41,749 bases of DNA from Bacilli bacterium (lineage in GTDB: Bacteria > Bacillota_I > Bacilli_A > RFN20 > CAG-826), in contig JAFUHI010000011.1 of assembly GCA_017468925.1 (NCBI GenBank), positions 1 to 41,749 of the forward strand. Reading direction: 5' to 3'. Under the pieces are notes generated by a model. That model was not told the DNA's origin, made no database searches, and saw only the letters and a list, made by a program, of their open reading frames with translations. Position numbers and translations under genes: made by a program. Shown here piece by piece: positions 16,123 to 24,159 of the stretch. The stretch's first letter is position 1; each line of letters starts with the position of its first letter.

Positions 16123-17561
16123 ATGTGGCTTTAAGCGCGGTCGCATTGCCTTTGATCTTCGTTTTTATAATTGGTTTCGCTTTGATCTCCTATTTCAAAA
16201 AGAAGCCACATCCCGAATATAAAGTCAAGACTGGGCCAGGGAGAAGATATTCCATTTTGTTTTCGATAATTTTCTGGCTAGGACTCGTTTTGCTTTGGGT
16301 GGCGTTTTTCCTCCAATTCTCCAGCGAATTCCCGATTGATTTCTGTTGGATATTCATCCTTCTTGGGGGGTTATTCTCGCTTTTATCTTTAGGCGCTTTA
16401 TCTTTGATCACTTTCCAATACGAGGCGATAAAAGGGGATGAGGTGGTGATAAGAAAATTCAAGAACAAAATCATCCCCATTTCTTCTATCGCCCAGATAT
16501 CTCCCATAAATGTCGGGATTTATTTCTTGGATAAAGATGGGAAGAAGCTTTTCTCCATCGCATCAATGAGCGCGAACATCGATCAATTTGTCTCAACATT
16601 GGTTGAGAAGAATGAGATTCTAAGCAAGAACTTCAAAGTGGTCGAGGGCTATGGGAGGAATGGAAGAGTCGTAAAAGGCTTGGCGATATCCGATGAGGTC
16701 GTCGATTCATCTCCGATATTTGAAAATATAGGCAAAGAGTATCGATTAAATAAAAATAAACGCAGAAGAAGTGCGATTTTCATAGGCCTTATCATCTCTT
16801 TTGCAGTCATAATCGCTGGAGCGTTATTATTCATTTTAGGCAGCCAGATTATGGCCTTCCTTGTCTCGCCTTTCATTGTTTTAGGCCCTGTTATCTCAAT
16901 TCTTGCATTCAATAGAAGAGAGAGAAATGAAGCCAATTGGAGCGATAAGCAGCTTGGTGTAGCGAAATATAATCAATCCACTAAAGTAAAAGGCTCTGCA
17001 CAAAGAAGAAAAAGAAGCGCGACCATTGCCTTCATCATATTTTTTCTTGTCTTTGGATCCCTTGGGGTTGGCTCATTCTTGTTAGGGTATTTCTCTCCTA
17101 TATTGAAGCAGGAGGAGATGCAAAAAGTAGAAGGGAAATTAGTGAGTGTTTACGAAGGCGCCTTCGATGATTATTTGACTTTAAATGTCGAAGGAAATGA
17201 CTACGAATATAGAATCAGTCTCGATTATTTTTCTAATGATAAATACGAATATTTCACTTCGTCATTTGTCTCTAATGACGACGTTACTTTATATGCCTCT
17301 ACTTCATCGAATACGACTGCGACAACACATTATCAAGGCAAACTAGGTTATAAGAACGCTTATCTTTTATCCACCTCCAAAGGAGATTTCATCACCTATG
17401 AGGACTATTATGCGTATGAAAAAAGAAGCAATGATAGGTTTATTATCATAGGTTTTGTTTTGATGCCAGTCGCTATCGTTTCTATTGGAGTTTATCTCTA
17501 TTTCATGATGAGATATTCCAAAGAGCAAAAAGAAGAGATTTATAACGCTTTCTCTAATTAA
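16119..17561 (+). CDS. Polytopic membrane protein of unknown function, two similar halves
   Basis: Membrane protein of 480 aa that overlaps the mannosidase by ATGA. Three hydrophobic helices (about 5-105) are followed by a soluble segment with the look of a bacterial PH-like domain (GDEVVIRKFKNKIIPISSIA, then IYFLDKDGKKLFSI, about 107-160). Two more helices follow near 215-260, one near 310-330, then an extracytoplasmic beta-rich region (KVEGKLVSVYEGAFDDYLTL, about 340-425) and a last helix (IIIGFVLMPVAIVSIGVYLY). No transporter or enzyme motif is visible. As the last gene of the glycan operon it may assist uptake or sensing, but this is only inferred from position. Its stop overlaps the stop of the converging nitroreductase. 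Confidence 0.7.
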   Translation: MNVALSAVALPLIFVFIIGFALISYFKKKPHPEYKVKTGPGRRYSILFSIIFWLGLVLLWVAFFLQFSSEFPIDFCWIFILLGGLFSLLSLGALSLITFQYEAIKGDEVVIRKFKNKIIPISSIAQISPINVGIYFLDKDGKKLFSIASMSANIDQFVSTLVEKNEILSKNFKVVEGYGRNGRVVKGLAISDEVVDSSPIFENIGKEYRLNKNKRRRSAIFIGLIISFAVIIAGALLFILGSQIMAFLVSPFIVLGPVISILAFNRRERNEANWSDKQLGVAKYNQSTKVKGSAQRRKRSATIAFIIFFLVFGSLGVGSFLLGYFSPILKQEEMQKVEGKLVSVYEGAFDDYLTLNVEGNDYEYRISLDYFSNDKYEYFTSSFVSNDDVTLYASTSSNTTATTHYQGKLGYKNAYLLSTSKGDFITYEDYYAYEKRSNDRFIIIGFVLMPVAIVSIGVYLYFMMRYSKEQKEEIYNAFSN

Positions 17562-18067
17562 TATTTCTTGAAATGGACCTTTTTAGGATCGTATCTTTTA
17601 GGCTGGATTTTTCTTTCTCCTGGTTTGCCTATTGCAATCAAGGCTACAGGGATTAAACCATCTGGCAAGGAGAAGAACTCCACTAATTTCTTTTGGAAAG
17701 GGCTATCGTATTTGATGCCAGCCCAGAGGCTCCCATACCCTAATTCGGTAGCCTCTAGCATCATATTCTGGGCGATGCAGGAGCAATCCTCCACCATAAA
17801 TTCGTTGGTGGGGTTTTTATTGCTATCGCCTATGATCAAAATGCTTAAAGAAGAATCTTTTATGATCGCACAGGTGGGCTTTTCTTCGACGAAATTCATA
17901 TACACCTCATTATCGGTGTTCACTAATAATTCATAAGGCCTTCTATTCATCGCGCTTGGGGCGGAGAATCCGGCATCTAGTATCTTCTCTATCTCCTCTT
18001 TGCTCATTTTATGCGGCAAGAATTTCCTGATGCTCGCTCTAGTTTTTATGGCCTCAAATGTTTCCAT
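17558..18067 (-). CDS. Nitroreductase family protein
   Basis: FMN-dependent oxidoreductase of 169 aa, near the short end of the nitroreductase fold. The N-terminal TFEAIKTRASIRKFLPHKMS with the FMN-binding R-S/A-x-R pattern is characteristic. DAGFSAPSAMNRRPYELLV gives the family's SAxNxRPxE region. DCSCIAQNMMLEATELGYGS with LWAGI is the second FMN region, and VALIAIGKPGE the C-terminal block. A GAAGG sequence lies eight bases before the start. The family reduces nitroaromatics, quinones or flavins with NAD(P)H; the physiological substrate is not predictable. The gene converges with the membrane protein gene (stops overlap) and diverges from degV. Confidence 0.9.
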   Translation of the reverse strand: METFEAIKTRASIRKFLPHKMSKEEIEKILDAGFSAPSAMNRRPYELLVNTDNEVYMNFVEEKPTCAIIKDSSLSILIIGDSNKNPTNEFMVEDCSCIAQNMMLEATELGYGSLWAGIKYDSPFQKKLVEFFSLPDGLIPVALIAIGKPGERKIQPKRYDPKKVHFKKY

Positions 18068-18087
18068 TTCTTTTTCCTTCTTTCCTC

Positions 18088-18105
18088 TTGATTTTAATCA
18101 AAATC
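18088..18105. promoter_or_regulatory. Palindrome in nitroreductase/degV divergent region
   Basis: TTGATT-TT-AATCAA (18088-18101), overlapping GATTTT-AATC-AAAATC (18090-18105), lies 20 bases upstream of the nitroreductase start. It is a possible operator; no regulator gene is adjacent. Confidence 0.3.
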
Positions 18106-18132
18106 GAAAAAAATTTCTAAAATTTATTTGAG

Positions 18133-18160
18133 TTGTCTATCATTTTTAGGATTGTATAAT
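18133..18160 (+). promoter_or_regulatory. Promoter of the degV-family gene
   Basis: TTGTCT (18133-18138), 16 bases and TATAAT (18155-18160). GAGGT follows at 18168 and the ATG at 18181. Confidence 0.6.
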
Positions 18161-18180
18161 ACCCATTGAGGTAAATAAAA

Positions 18181-19035
18181 ATGAGAATAGCCATCAGCAC
18201 TGAAACCACCGCAGACTTAAATGAAGAAGTCACCAAGCAATATGATATAAAGACCTTGCCTTTCTCCATCATCTTAGGGGAAGAGGTCTTCAAAGATGGG
18301 GTGAAGAAACCATCCGAACTCTTTGAATTCTATGAGAAAAGCGGGAAACTCCCCAGGACTTCAGCGATTAATCGTGAAGACTACAAGAACCACTTTGAGG
18401 CCTTGAGGAAGGAATATGATGCGGTAGTTCATATCGCTTTATCTAGCAAAATATCCTCCGCCTGCGATAGCGCGATTGCGGTCGCTAGTGAGATGGAGAA
18501 TGTCTATGTCATCGACTCTTTGTCTCTATCTAGTGGAGTGGCATTGCTAGTGCTATACGCCAAAGCCTTAGCGGATGCAGGAAAAAGCCCAGAAGAGATT
18601 GTTAAAGCGGTGGAAGAAAGAAGAGAATTCAACAAAACCACCTTTGTCATCGATTCCCTCGAATATCTATATAAAGGCGGAAGATGCAGCAAACTCGCTA
18701 TGTTTGGGGCAAATCTCCTCAAATTGAAGCCAGAGATCATCATGCCAGGAGGCGCGATGACGGTCGGAAAGAAATACCGTGGAAAATGGGAGAAAGCCGT
18801 CCTCGATTACGTCAACGACATCATGAAAGATTATTCCAATCCCGATTTGGAGCATGTCTATATCACCAGGACCACCGCCCCAGAAGAATTGATGTCAGAA
18901 ATAAGAGATATTTTAGTGAAGCGTGGTTTTAGGAATATCCATGAAGCTTATGCCTGCGGCACCATATCTAGCCACTGCGGCCCTAATACTTTAGGTGTTC
19001 TCTTATTAAATGATGGCGATCACCCAGTAAAATAA
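18181..19035 (+). CDS. DegV family fatty-acid-binding protein
   Basis: Cytoplasmic protein of 284 aa, typical for the DegV/FakB family, which binds a fatty acid and, with FakA, allows its phosphorylation for phospholipid synthesis. The opening MRIAISTETTADLNEEVTKQ matches the family's DSTADL block, and LPFSIILGEEVFKDG and PRTSAINREDYKNHFEAL give the family's PxTSxP-like region. HIALSSKISSACDSA, LEYLYKGGRCSK and the C-terminal GTISSHCGPNTLGVLL (the HxGPG-like lipid-binding block) follow. No fakA gene is in the window. A GAGGT site and a promoter precede it. Confidence 0.93.
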   Translation: MRIAISTETTADLNEEVTKQYDIKTLPFSIILGEEVFKDGVKKPSELFEFYEKSGKLPRTSAINREDYKNHFEALRKEYDAVVHIALSSKISSACDSAIAVASEMENVYVIDSLSLSSGVALLVLYAKALADAGKSPEEIVKAVEERREFNKTTFVIDSLEYLYKGGRCSKLAMFGANLLKLKPEIIMPGGAMTVGKKYRGKWEKAVLDYVNDIMKDYSNPDLEHVYITRTTAPEELMSEIRDILVKRGFRNIHEAYACGTISSHCGPNTLGVLLLNDGDHPVK

Positions 19036-19040
19036 TTTTG

Positions 19041-19069
19041 TTGCAACCCTTATATCTTTTTGATATATT
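19041..19069 (+). promoter_or_regulatory. Strong promoter of the rimP-nusA-infB operon
   Basis: TTGCAA (19041-19046), 17 bases and an extended -10 TGATATATT with TATATT at 19064-19069. This is close to the sigma-A consensus and lies directly after the degV stop. Initiation is expected near 19076. Confidence 0.7.
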
Positions 19070-19075
19070 ACTAAC

Positions 19076-19156
19076 TGCGGATGACCCTCGGAAGAGGCTC
19101 TGTCAAGAAAGCTATGATGAGTGGACTTGTTCCACTCTTTATTTTTGGAGGTAGCA
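19076..19156 (+). ncRNA. rimP-nusA operon leader with terminator-like attenuator
   Basis: The leader of about 80 bases folds into a CCTC-GGAA-GAGG tetraloop hairpin (19085-19096) and then GAGTGGA (19119-19125) with TCCACTC (19131-19137), followed by TTTATTTTT and at once by the rimP ribosome-binding site GGAGG (19147-19151). The second hairpin is an intrinsic terminator in shape. In Bacillus subtilis NusA is known to autoregulate by NusA-stimulated termination in the leader upstream of this gene; the same arrangement is visible here. That it works this way in this organism is inference. Confidence 0.6.
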
Positions 19157-19615
19157 GTGGAGGAAATTTCAAAAGTCAAAGAAGTGCTAGAAAAGCCTCT
19201 AGCCAAAGAAGGCTATACGCTTGTAAGCGTCAAGCTTTCGAAAAACAAAGATGGGCTGACTTTAGCCTTGGTGGTCGATAAAGACACCCCGATATCGATG
19301 GATGATATCGTAAGCGTCTCCAATCTCATCAACCCCTTGCTAGATGAAGCCGATCCGATAAAAGGCCCATATACGCTCGATGTCTCCTCTTTAGGCGCGG
19401 AAAAGCCTATCGCCCTAGAGAAATTAGACAAATACGTCGGGCAGTATGTGAATCTTCATCTGCTTCACCCTTATAAAGGGCTTAACATCATCGAAGGGAC
19501 CTTGGAAAAGGTCGATGAGGAAGTCGTAATCACTTACTTCGTGAAAGGAAGAAAGACTTCTGCCTCCTTCGAAAGAAAAAACGTAGACAAGGCTAGATTA
19601 GCCATCAAATTCTAA
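19157..19615 (+). CDS. rimP: Ribosome maturation factor RimP
   Basis: Small-subunit maturation factor of 152 aa. The GTG start at 19157 is set by GGAGG five bases upstream; a longer reading from 19121 would run through the attenuator hairpin. The order is the N-terminal alpha/beta domain (EEISKVKEVLEKPLAKEGYT, LVSVKLSKNKDGLTLALVVD), DPIKGPYTLDVSSLGAEKPI (the family's Y.LEVSSPG block with A for the usual P), then the SH3-like C-terminal domain (VGQYVNLHL; VVITYFVKG). It is the first gene of the operon, 20 bases before nusA. Confidence 0.92.
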   Translation: MEEISKVKEVLEKPLAKEGYTLVSVKLSKNKDGLTLALVVDKDTPISMDDIVSVSNLINPLLDEADPIKGPYTLDVSSLGAEKPIALEKLDKYVGQYVNLHLLHPYKGLNIIEGTLEKVDEEVVITYFVKGRKTSASFERKNVDKARLAIKF

Positions 19616-19635
19616 ATAAATCAGGAGAAAAAACC

Positions 19636-21267
19636 ATGCCAAAGAAGAAAGTCGAAGAACAAAGAGAACCATTTAGCGTCTTAGTGGACCAAGTCGCCCA
19701 AAGCAACTCAGTCTCTAGAGATGCTGTCCTTTTAGCGCTTAAAGATGCGATTCGCCGCGCCTATATAAAGCAGGTGCTACAAGGCGGAGATGACGCCAAA
19801 GTCGATGTCATAATCGAAGAAGAGCCACTAAAAATCACCATCGCTTACACTAGAACCGTCATGAAGGAAGACGATATCACCGATGATTATTTGGAGATTT
19901 CCATTGATGACGCCAACAAAGGGTTAAAGAAAGCCAAATACAAGGCGGGTGATGAATTCACCGAATTCGCCGAAGCCTCGGAAATGAAGAAGAGCGTCGC
20001 TATGGCGGTCCAAAACATTTTAAGAAGCAACCTCCGCGAATACGAAAGAGAGGCTCTATACGAAGCCTATAAAGACCGTATTGGCGAAATCATCACCGGA
20101 ACAGTTGAGAAATGCGATGATCATGGCATGACCGTCAATATCGGAAGAACCGTCGTCGAATTAGGCAGAAAAGATATGATCGGTGATGAAGATTATCACC
20201 AAGGCGATGTCGTCAAACTATACATCCAAGAAGTTAGATCCTCCAATCCAAACGCCAAACGCCGCGGCAACCAAATCGAAGTCACCAGGGCCAGCGAAGG
20301 CTTCCTCAAGAGACTTTTCGAAGAAGAGATCCAAGAAGTATATGAAGGCACCGTCATCATCAAGAATATCGCTAGAGAAGCCGGCATCAGAAGCAAAGTC
20401 GCCGTCTATAGCAACCATGATGATATCGATCCACAGGGCGCTTGCATTGGACAAGGCGGAAACCGCATCCAATCCATCGTTGCCCAATTAGGAAACAGCA
20501 AAGACAAAGAGAAAATCGACGTCATCGTCTATTCGCCAAATATCGGTCTATTTATTGCCAACTCTATGCGTCCTTCTGATGTCGTAGGTGTGGAGATAAT
20601 TGATGAAGAGGAAAGAAAAGCCTCAGTCATCATCGAAGATGAGAAATTGTCTTTGGCCATCGGCAAGAAAGGGGCGAATGCTAGATTAGCCAACCGCTTG
20701 ACTGGATGGGATATCCAAATCATCCCGCTTTCTGAAGCGACTAGAGACGGCATCATCTATACCCCATACGCCACCTTGGTCGCCCAGGCTGAAGAAGAGA
20801 AAGCCAGAAGAGAGAAAGAAGAATACGCTAGAAAGAGCCAAGCCGAGGCGCTTCGCCGTATCCAAGAAGAGAAACAGGCTCCAAAAGAAGAACCTGTGGT
20901 CTCCGCTCCAAAAGCTACTGAACCAACCCCAGCCCCAGTGGAAACTCCAGTAGAGGAGACGAAGAAAGAAGAAGTTAAAGTCGCTGAGCCTATCCAAGTC
21001 AAGACTTCGACTACCCTTGAGAATCTTGAGGCTGAGCTTGCCGCGGAAAAACAAAAGAAAGCCGCTGCCCCGAAAGCTAAAAAGAAAGAGAAGAAAGTCG
21101 AAGAAGAGGTTAAGCCAGTTACCCCAATCACTCCAGCGGTCAACGCTATGCCTATCTATTCAGAGGAGGAGCTCGCCGAGATCGAATCAGAAGAAGAAAA
21201 TCCATATGATGAATACGATGATATGGATCTCGATGATTACGACGAATACTACGACGACGAGAACTAA
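19636..21267 (+). CDS. nusA: Transcription termination/antitermination factor NusA
   Basis: RNA polymerase-binding elongation factor, 543 aa. The N-terminal domain (1-125), S1 domain (about 135-200, GEIITGTVEKCDDHGMTVNI) and two KH domains are clear: ACIGQGGNRIQSIVAQLG near 270 and LAIGKKGANARLANRLTGW near 340. KH2 ends near 355, where Firmicutes NusA proteins normally stop. Here a low-complexity tail of about 170 residues follows: a Lys/Glu/Arg coiled stretch, a Pro/Val/Thr/Glu stretch, and a strongly acidic end rich in Asp, Glu and Tyr (NPYDEYDDMDLDDYDEYYDD). AGGAG precedes the ATG. The leader upstream of rimP may be its autoregulatory target. Confidence 0.96.
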   Translation: MPKKKVEEQREPFSVLVDQVAQSNSVSRDAVLLALKDAIRRAYIKQVLQGGDDAKVDVIIEEEPLKITIAYTRTVMKEDDITDDYLEISIDDANKGLKKAKYKAGDEFTEFAEASEMKKSVAMAVQNILRSNLREYEREALYEAYKDRIGEIITGTVEKCDDHGMTVNIGRTVVELGRKDMIGDEDYHQGDVVKLYIQEVRSSNPNAKRRGNQIEVTRASEGFLKRLFEEEIQEVYEGTVIIKNIAREAGIRSKVAVYSNHDDIDPQGACIGQGGNRIQSIVAQLGNSKDKEKIDVIVYSPNIGLFIANSMRPSDVVGVEIIDEEERKASVIIEDEKLSLAIGKKGANARLANRLTGWDIQIIPLSEATRDGIIYTPYATLVAQAEEEKARREKEEYARKSQAEALRRIQEEKQAPKEEPVVSAPKATEPTPAPVETPVEETKKEEVKVAEPIQVKTSTTLENLEAELAAEKQKKAAAPKAKKKEKKVEEEVKPVTPITPAVNAMPIYSEEELAEIESEEENPYDEYDDMDLDDYDEYYDDEN

Positions 21268-21272
21268 AATCG

Positions 21273-21533
21273 ATGCAAAGGAAGAATGGGAGAAAGGACA
21301 TATTAAGCGGAAAGATATTCCCGGTAGAGGAATTAAATCGTTTCGTCTACCTTTCCTCCCATCTCCTCTTTGATAAAGACAATAATCTAGGGGGAAGAGG
21401 CGTCTATCTCCGAAAAGGGGAGGAATCCTTCTCGCTAGCGAAAAAGAAGAATCTATTTTCTAAAGCGCTGCGTCGCCAGATAAACCCTCTGGACCTAGAG
21501 AAAATATACGAGGAGGACAAAGAAAAATTATGA
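21273..21533 (+). CDS. YlxR family RNA-binding protein (RnpM)
   Basis: Small protein of 86 aa in the canonical ylxR place between nusA and the L7Ae-like gene. YlxR was shown in Bacillus to bind RNase P RNA (RnpM). The block RKDILSGKIFPVEELNRFVY corresponds to RKC..TGE..PK.ELIR of the family, but the usual Cys after RK is Asp here. GGRGVYL is the invariant loop, and KKKNLFSKALRRQI the basic helix. The ATG lies five bases after the nusA stop without a clear ribosome-binding site, so coupling is likely. Its stop overlaps the next start (ATGA). Confidence 0.85.
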   Translation: MQRKNGRKDILSGKIFPVEELNRFVYLSSHLLFDKDNNLGGRGVYLRKGEESFSLAKKKNLFSKALRRQINPLDLEKIYEEDKEKL

Positions 21534-21841
21534 ATGATAATTGCTTAGGCTTCCTCGGCATCCTCTATGTGGCTAGGAAAGCCTTGATTGGGGAAGAAGC
21601 TTATTCTTCTCTATCAAAAGCCAAATTGGTCCTTTTGGCGAAAGATGCAAAAGATGGGACCAAGAAGATGATACAAAACGCCAAAAACCATCATCATTTC
21701 CCGCTTCTTGAAGTGTATGCGAAAGAAACTCTTGGTAGCGCACTTGGCTATGAAGAAGTGGCATATATATCGATAATCGATAAACGTTCAGCGGAGAAAT
21801 TGATCTCCGCCTTAATAAGCAAGCAAGGAGGCACAATATGA
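21530..21841 (+). CDS. L7Ae-like ribosomal/RNA-binding protein (YlxQ/RplGA)
   Basis: L7Ae/L30e-fold RNA-binding protein of 103 aa, of the YlxQ type that always lies between ylxR and infB in Firmicutes. The features are FLGILYVARKALIGEEAYSS, KAKLVLLAKDAKDGTKKMIQ (the L7Ae block, a basic helix after LVLLAxDA), NHHHFPLLEVYAKETLGSAL and IIDKRSAEKLI. GGAGG lies before the start, inside ylxR. It overlaps both neighbours by four bases. The family binds kink-turn-like RNA; its precise target is not settled. Confidence 0.88.
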   Translation: MNDNCLGFLGILYVARKALIGEEAYSSLSKAKLVLLAKDAKDGTKKMIQNAKNHHHFPLLEVYAKETLGSALGYEEVAYISIIDKRSAEKLISALISKQGGTI

Positions 21842-23688
21842 AGAAAAACAACCAGAATTTCAAAAGAAGAGATTCCTCCCCGAATCGCGTATCAAATTTC
21901 GATAGGCAAAACAATAGAAGGGAAGAGAAAGCCAAAGTCAATGGCGGGGTTTTCGTCTATAGCAAACCCGTAAGTGTCGCTGAGCTTAGCAAAGCAATCG
22001 ATGTTCCTGCAACCTCCATCATCAAATACCTTTTCATGCAAGGGAAGGCCGTCACCATCAACCAGATGCTAGACGATGAGATGATTGGGACAATCTGCTT
22101 GGAATTCGGCTACGACTTCGAGAAAGAAAAAGTAGTGGATGCCTTGCATTTCGAGGATATTGAAATCAAAGACGATCCTAAAGATCTTCTCCCTAGACCT
22201 CCAGTGGTCACGGTCATGGGACACGTAGACCATGGTAAGACCACCCTTATCGATTCCATTAGAAATAGCAATGTCGCCGCTAAAGAAGCGGGAGGCATCT
22301 CCCAAGCGATAGGCGCTTACCAAAAGGAAGTCAAAGGCCAGAAAGTCACCATAATCGACACCCCGGGGCACGCCGCTTTCACCGCGATGAGGGCTAGAGG
22401 CGCCTCAGTCACCGATATAGTCGTGTTGGTCGTTGCTGCAGATGATGGAGTCATGCCTCAGACGATAGAAGCCATCAACCACGCGAAAGCCGCTGGAGCG
22501 GAAATAATAGTCGCAGTCAATAAAATGGACAAGCCAGGCGTTAGACCGGAAAGAGTCCTAGAGCAACTGATGCAGCACGATATCATCGTCGAGAAATATG
22601 GCGGCGATATCATGAGCGTGGAGATTTCTGCCAAAACCGGCGCAGGCATCGAAGATTTGCTTGAAGTAATATTATTAAAAGCCGAGATGATGGAACTCAA
22701 AGCCAACCCAAATCGTTATGCGATTGGCACGGTTTTGGAATCAAATCTAGATAAAGGAGAGGGGCCTAAAGCCACCTTCTTGGTCCAAAATGGCACCTTG
22801 AATTCAGGCGATTATGTCGTAGTGGGCAACACCTATGGCAAAATCAGGAGGATGACAAATGAATATGGCCAAGTGGTCAAAATGGCTTTGCCTTCCACCC
22901 CAGTCTCCGTCATCGGCTTAGCCGAAGTCCCTGCCGCAGGCGATAGATTTATGGCCTTCCCAAGCGAGAAAGAAGTCAAAGATATCGCCGAGAAGAGGAA
23001 GATGGCCGCGGTTGAGGCCTCTAGAGGCAATTCCGCAGCAATGTCCTTATCCGATTTGAATAACCTCGTGAATGCCGGGAAAATCCAGGATATCAATGTC
23101 ATCGTCAAGGCTGACACCGATGGCTCTGCCAAAGCCTTAAAAGCCTCTTTGGAGAAATTATCCAATGAGCAGGTCAGAATCAAAGTTCTTTCCGCTGAAG
23201 CAGGGGCCATAAGCGATTCCGACGTATTGCTTGCAAGTGCATCCTCCGCTTTGATATATGGCTTCAACGTAAGGCCGGATGCTAGAATTCGCCAGAAAGC
23301 CGAAGAAGCCCATATCGATATCAGGCTCCATCGAATCATCTATGAATTGTTGGAGGAGATGGAAGACGTCATCAAAGGCTTATACAAAGCCGAGATGGTC
23401 GAAAATGTCTTGGGCCAAGCGGAGATTAGACATATCTATAAAATCACCCATGTGGGCACGGTAGCAGGAAGCTATGTCACCGATGGCCTTATCAAAAACG
23501 ATAGCAAAGTCCGTCTATTAAGAGATGGCGTCATAATTTATGAAGGGGCGTTAGGCTCTTTGAAAAGATTCAAAGACGATGTCAAAGAAGTCAAGCAAGG
23601 ATATGAATGTGGCTTCACCATCAATGGCTATAACGACATTAAAGAAGGCGACATCATAGAAGCCTACGAATTAGTGGAGAAAAACTGA
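21838..23688 (+). CDS. infB: Translation initiation factor IF-2
   Basis: GTPase that places initiator tRNA on the 30S subunit. At 616 aa it is a short IF-2, lacking most of the variable N-terminal region. After a basic start comes the IF-2N domain (about 38-90, [20 protein letters not shown]). The G domain follows: GHVDHGKTT (G1, about 127-135), [16 protein letters not shown] (G3, near 172) and [13 protein letters not shown] (G4, near 227). After it come beta-barrel domain II ([20 protein letters not shown]), domain III ([20 protein letters not shown]) and the C-terminal tRNA-binding barrel ([20 protein letters not shown]). The start overlaps the rplGA-like stop by ATGA, and the stop overlaps the rbfA ATG. 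Confidence 0.97.
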   Translation: MKKNNQNFKRRDSSPNRVSNFDRQNNRREEKAKVNGGVFVYSKPVSVAELSKAIDVPATSIIKYLFMQGKAVTINQMLDDEMIGTICLEFGYDFEKEKVVDALHFEDIEIKDDPKDLLPRPPVVTVMGHVDHGKTTLIDSIRNSNVAAKEAGGISQAIGAYQKEVKGQKVTIIDTPGHAAFTAMRARGASVTDIVVLVVAADDGVMPQTIEAINHAKAAGAEIIVAVNKMDKPGVRPERVLEQLMQHDIIVEKYGGDIMSVEISAKTGAGIEDLLEVILLKAEMMELKANPNRYAIGTVLESNLDKGEGPKATFLVQNGTLNSGDYVVVGNTYGKIRRMTNEYGQVVKMALPSTPVSVIGLAEVPAAGDRFMAFPSEKEVKDIAEKRKMAAVEASRGNSAAMSLSDLNNLVNAGKIQDINVIVKADTDGSAKALKASLEKLSNEQVRIKVLSAEAGAISDSDVLLASASSALIYGFNVRPDARIRQKAEEAHIDIRLHRIIYELLEEMEDVIKGLYKAEMVENVLGQAEIRHIYKITHVGTVAGSYVTDGLIKNDSKVRLLRDGVIIYEGALGSLKRFKDDVKEVKQGYECGFTINGYNDIKEGDIIEAYELVEKN

Positions 23689-24053
23689 TGGCGGATAGGC
23701 ATCTTAGAATCAGGGCTTTGGTCGATAGGAATATTAGAGACATCCTTCTTTTTGAGGTTAAAAACCCCAAAATCGGCATGGTTTCCGTCAATCAAGTGAT
23801 CCTCAATAGCGACAATTCTTTAGCGAGGGTCTATGTCTCTTTCCTAGGGGCGAAGCATCCGCATCAAAGCTTCGATGAATTATCGAAATTGAAGGGGTTT
23901 GTAAGAAGCTCTTTGGCTAAGAAAATGGACCTATACAAAGTCCCGGACATCGAATTCATATATGACGACACGTTCGAAAAAGAAGAAAGAATGAACAAAG
24001 TGCTTAAAAAAGAGGCTGAGGACTTAGAAAAAGCCAAAAACGGGGGGAAATAA
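23688..24053 (+). CDS. rbfA: 30S ribosome-binding factor RbfA
   Basis: Small-subunit assembly factor of 121 aa with a type II KH fold that binds 16S rRNA helix 1. The sequence RALVDRNIRDILLFEVKNPK and the following MVSVNQVILNSDNSLARVYV match the family's start, and KLKGFVRSSLAKKMDLYKVP and DIEFIYDDTFEKEERMNKVL its end. The ATG shares one base with the infB stop. It is the last gene of the operon: a terminator overlaps its stop codon, whereas in many Firmicutes truB and ribF would follow directly. Confidence 0.95.
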   Translation: MADRHLRIRALVDRNIRDILLFEVKNPKIGMVSVNQVILNSDNSLARVYVSFLGAKHPHQSFDELSKLKGFVRSSLAKKMDLYKVPDIEFIYDDTFEKEERMNKVLKKEAEDLEKAKNGGK

Positions 24054-24066
24054 ACCTCCCTTTTTT
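24042..24066 (+). terminator. Terminator of the nusA-infB operon
   Basis: GGGGGG (24042-24047) and CCTCCC (24055-24060) form a stem with one G-T wobble, followed by TTTTTT. The left arm lies in the last codons of rbfA. Confidence 0.85.
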
Positions 24067-24077
24067 CAATAAATAAT

Positions 24078-24108
24078 TTGCATTATTTAATAAAAAAATT
24101 ATTATATA
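24078..24108 (+). promoter_or_regulatory. Candidate promoter of the ABC importer operon
   Basis: TTGCAT (24078-24083) and an AT-rich -10 region, either ATTATA (24101-24106, spacer 17) or TATATA (24103-24108, spacer 19). The ATG is at 24160, which leaves a leader of about 45 bases in which no operator is obvious. Confidence 0.4.
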
Positions 24109-24159
24109 GACATAAAATATTGGTTTTTGATTGACTTTGTGTCATTTTTCGGAGGAGAT

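Noticed and set aside
22833..23339. Antisense reading frame of 168 codons in infB
   Set aside because: Shadow of a strongly conserved IF-2 region; composition and start are not gene-like.
24127..24159. N-terminal extension of the binding lipoprotein from ATG 24127
   Set aside because: The extension would put 11 residues in front of a regular lipoprotein signal and cover the GGAGGAG ribosome-binding site of the ATG at 24160.
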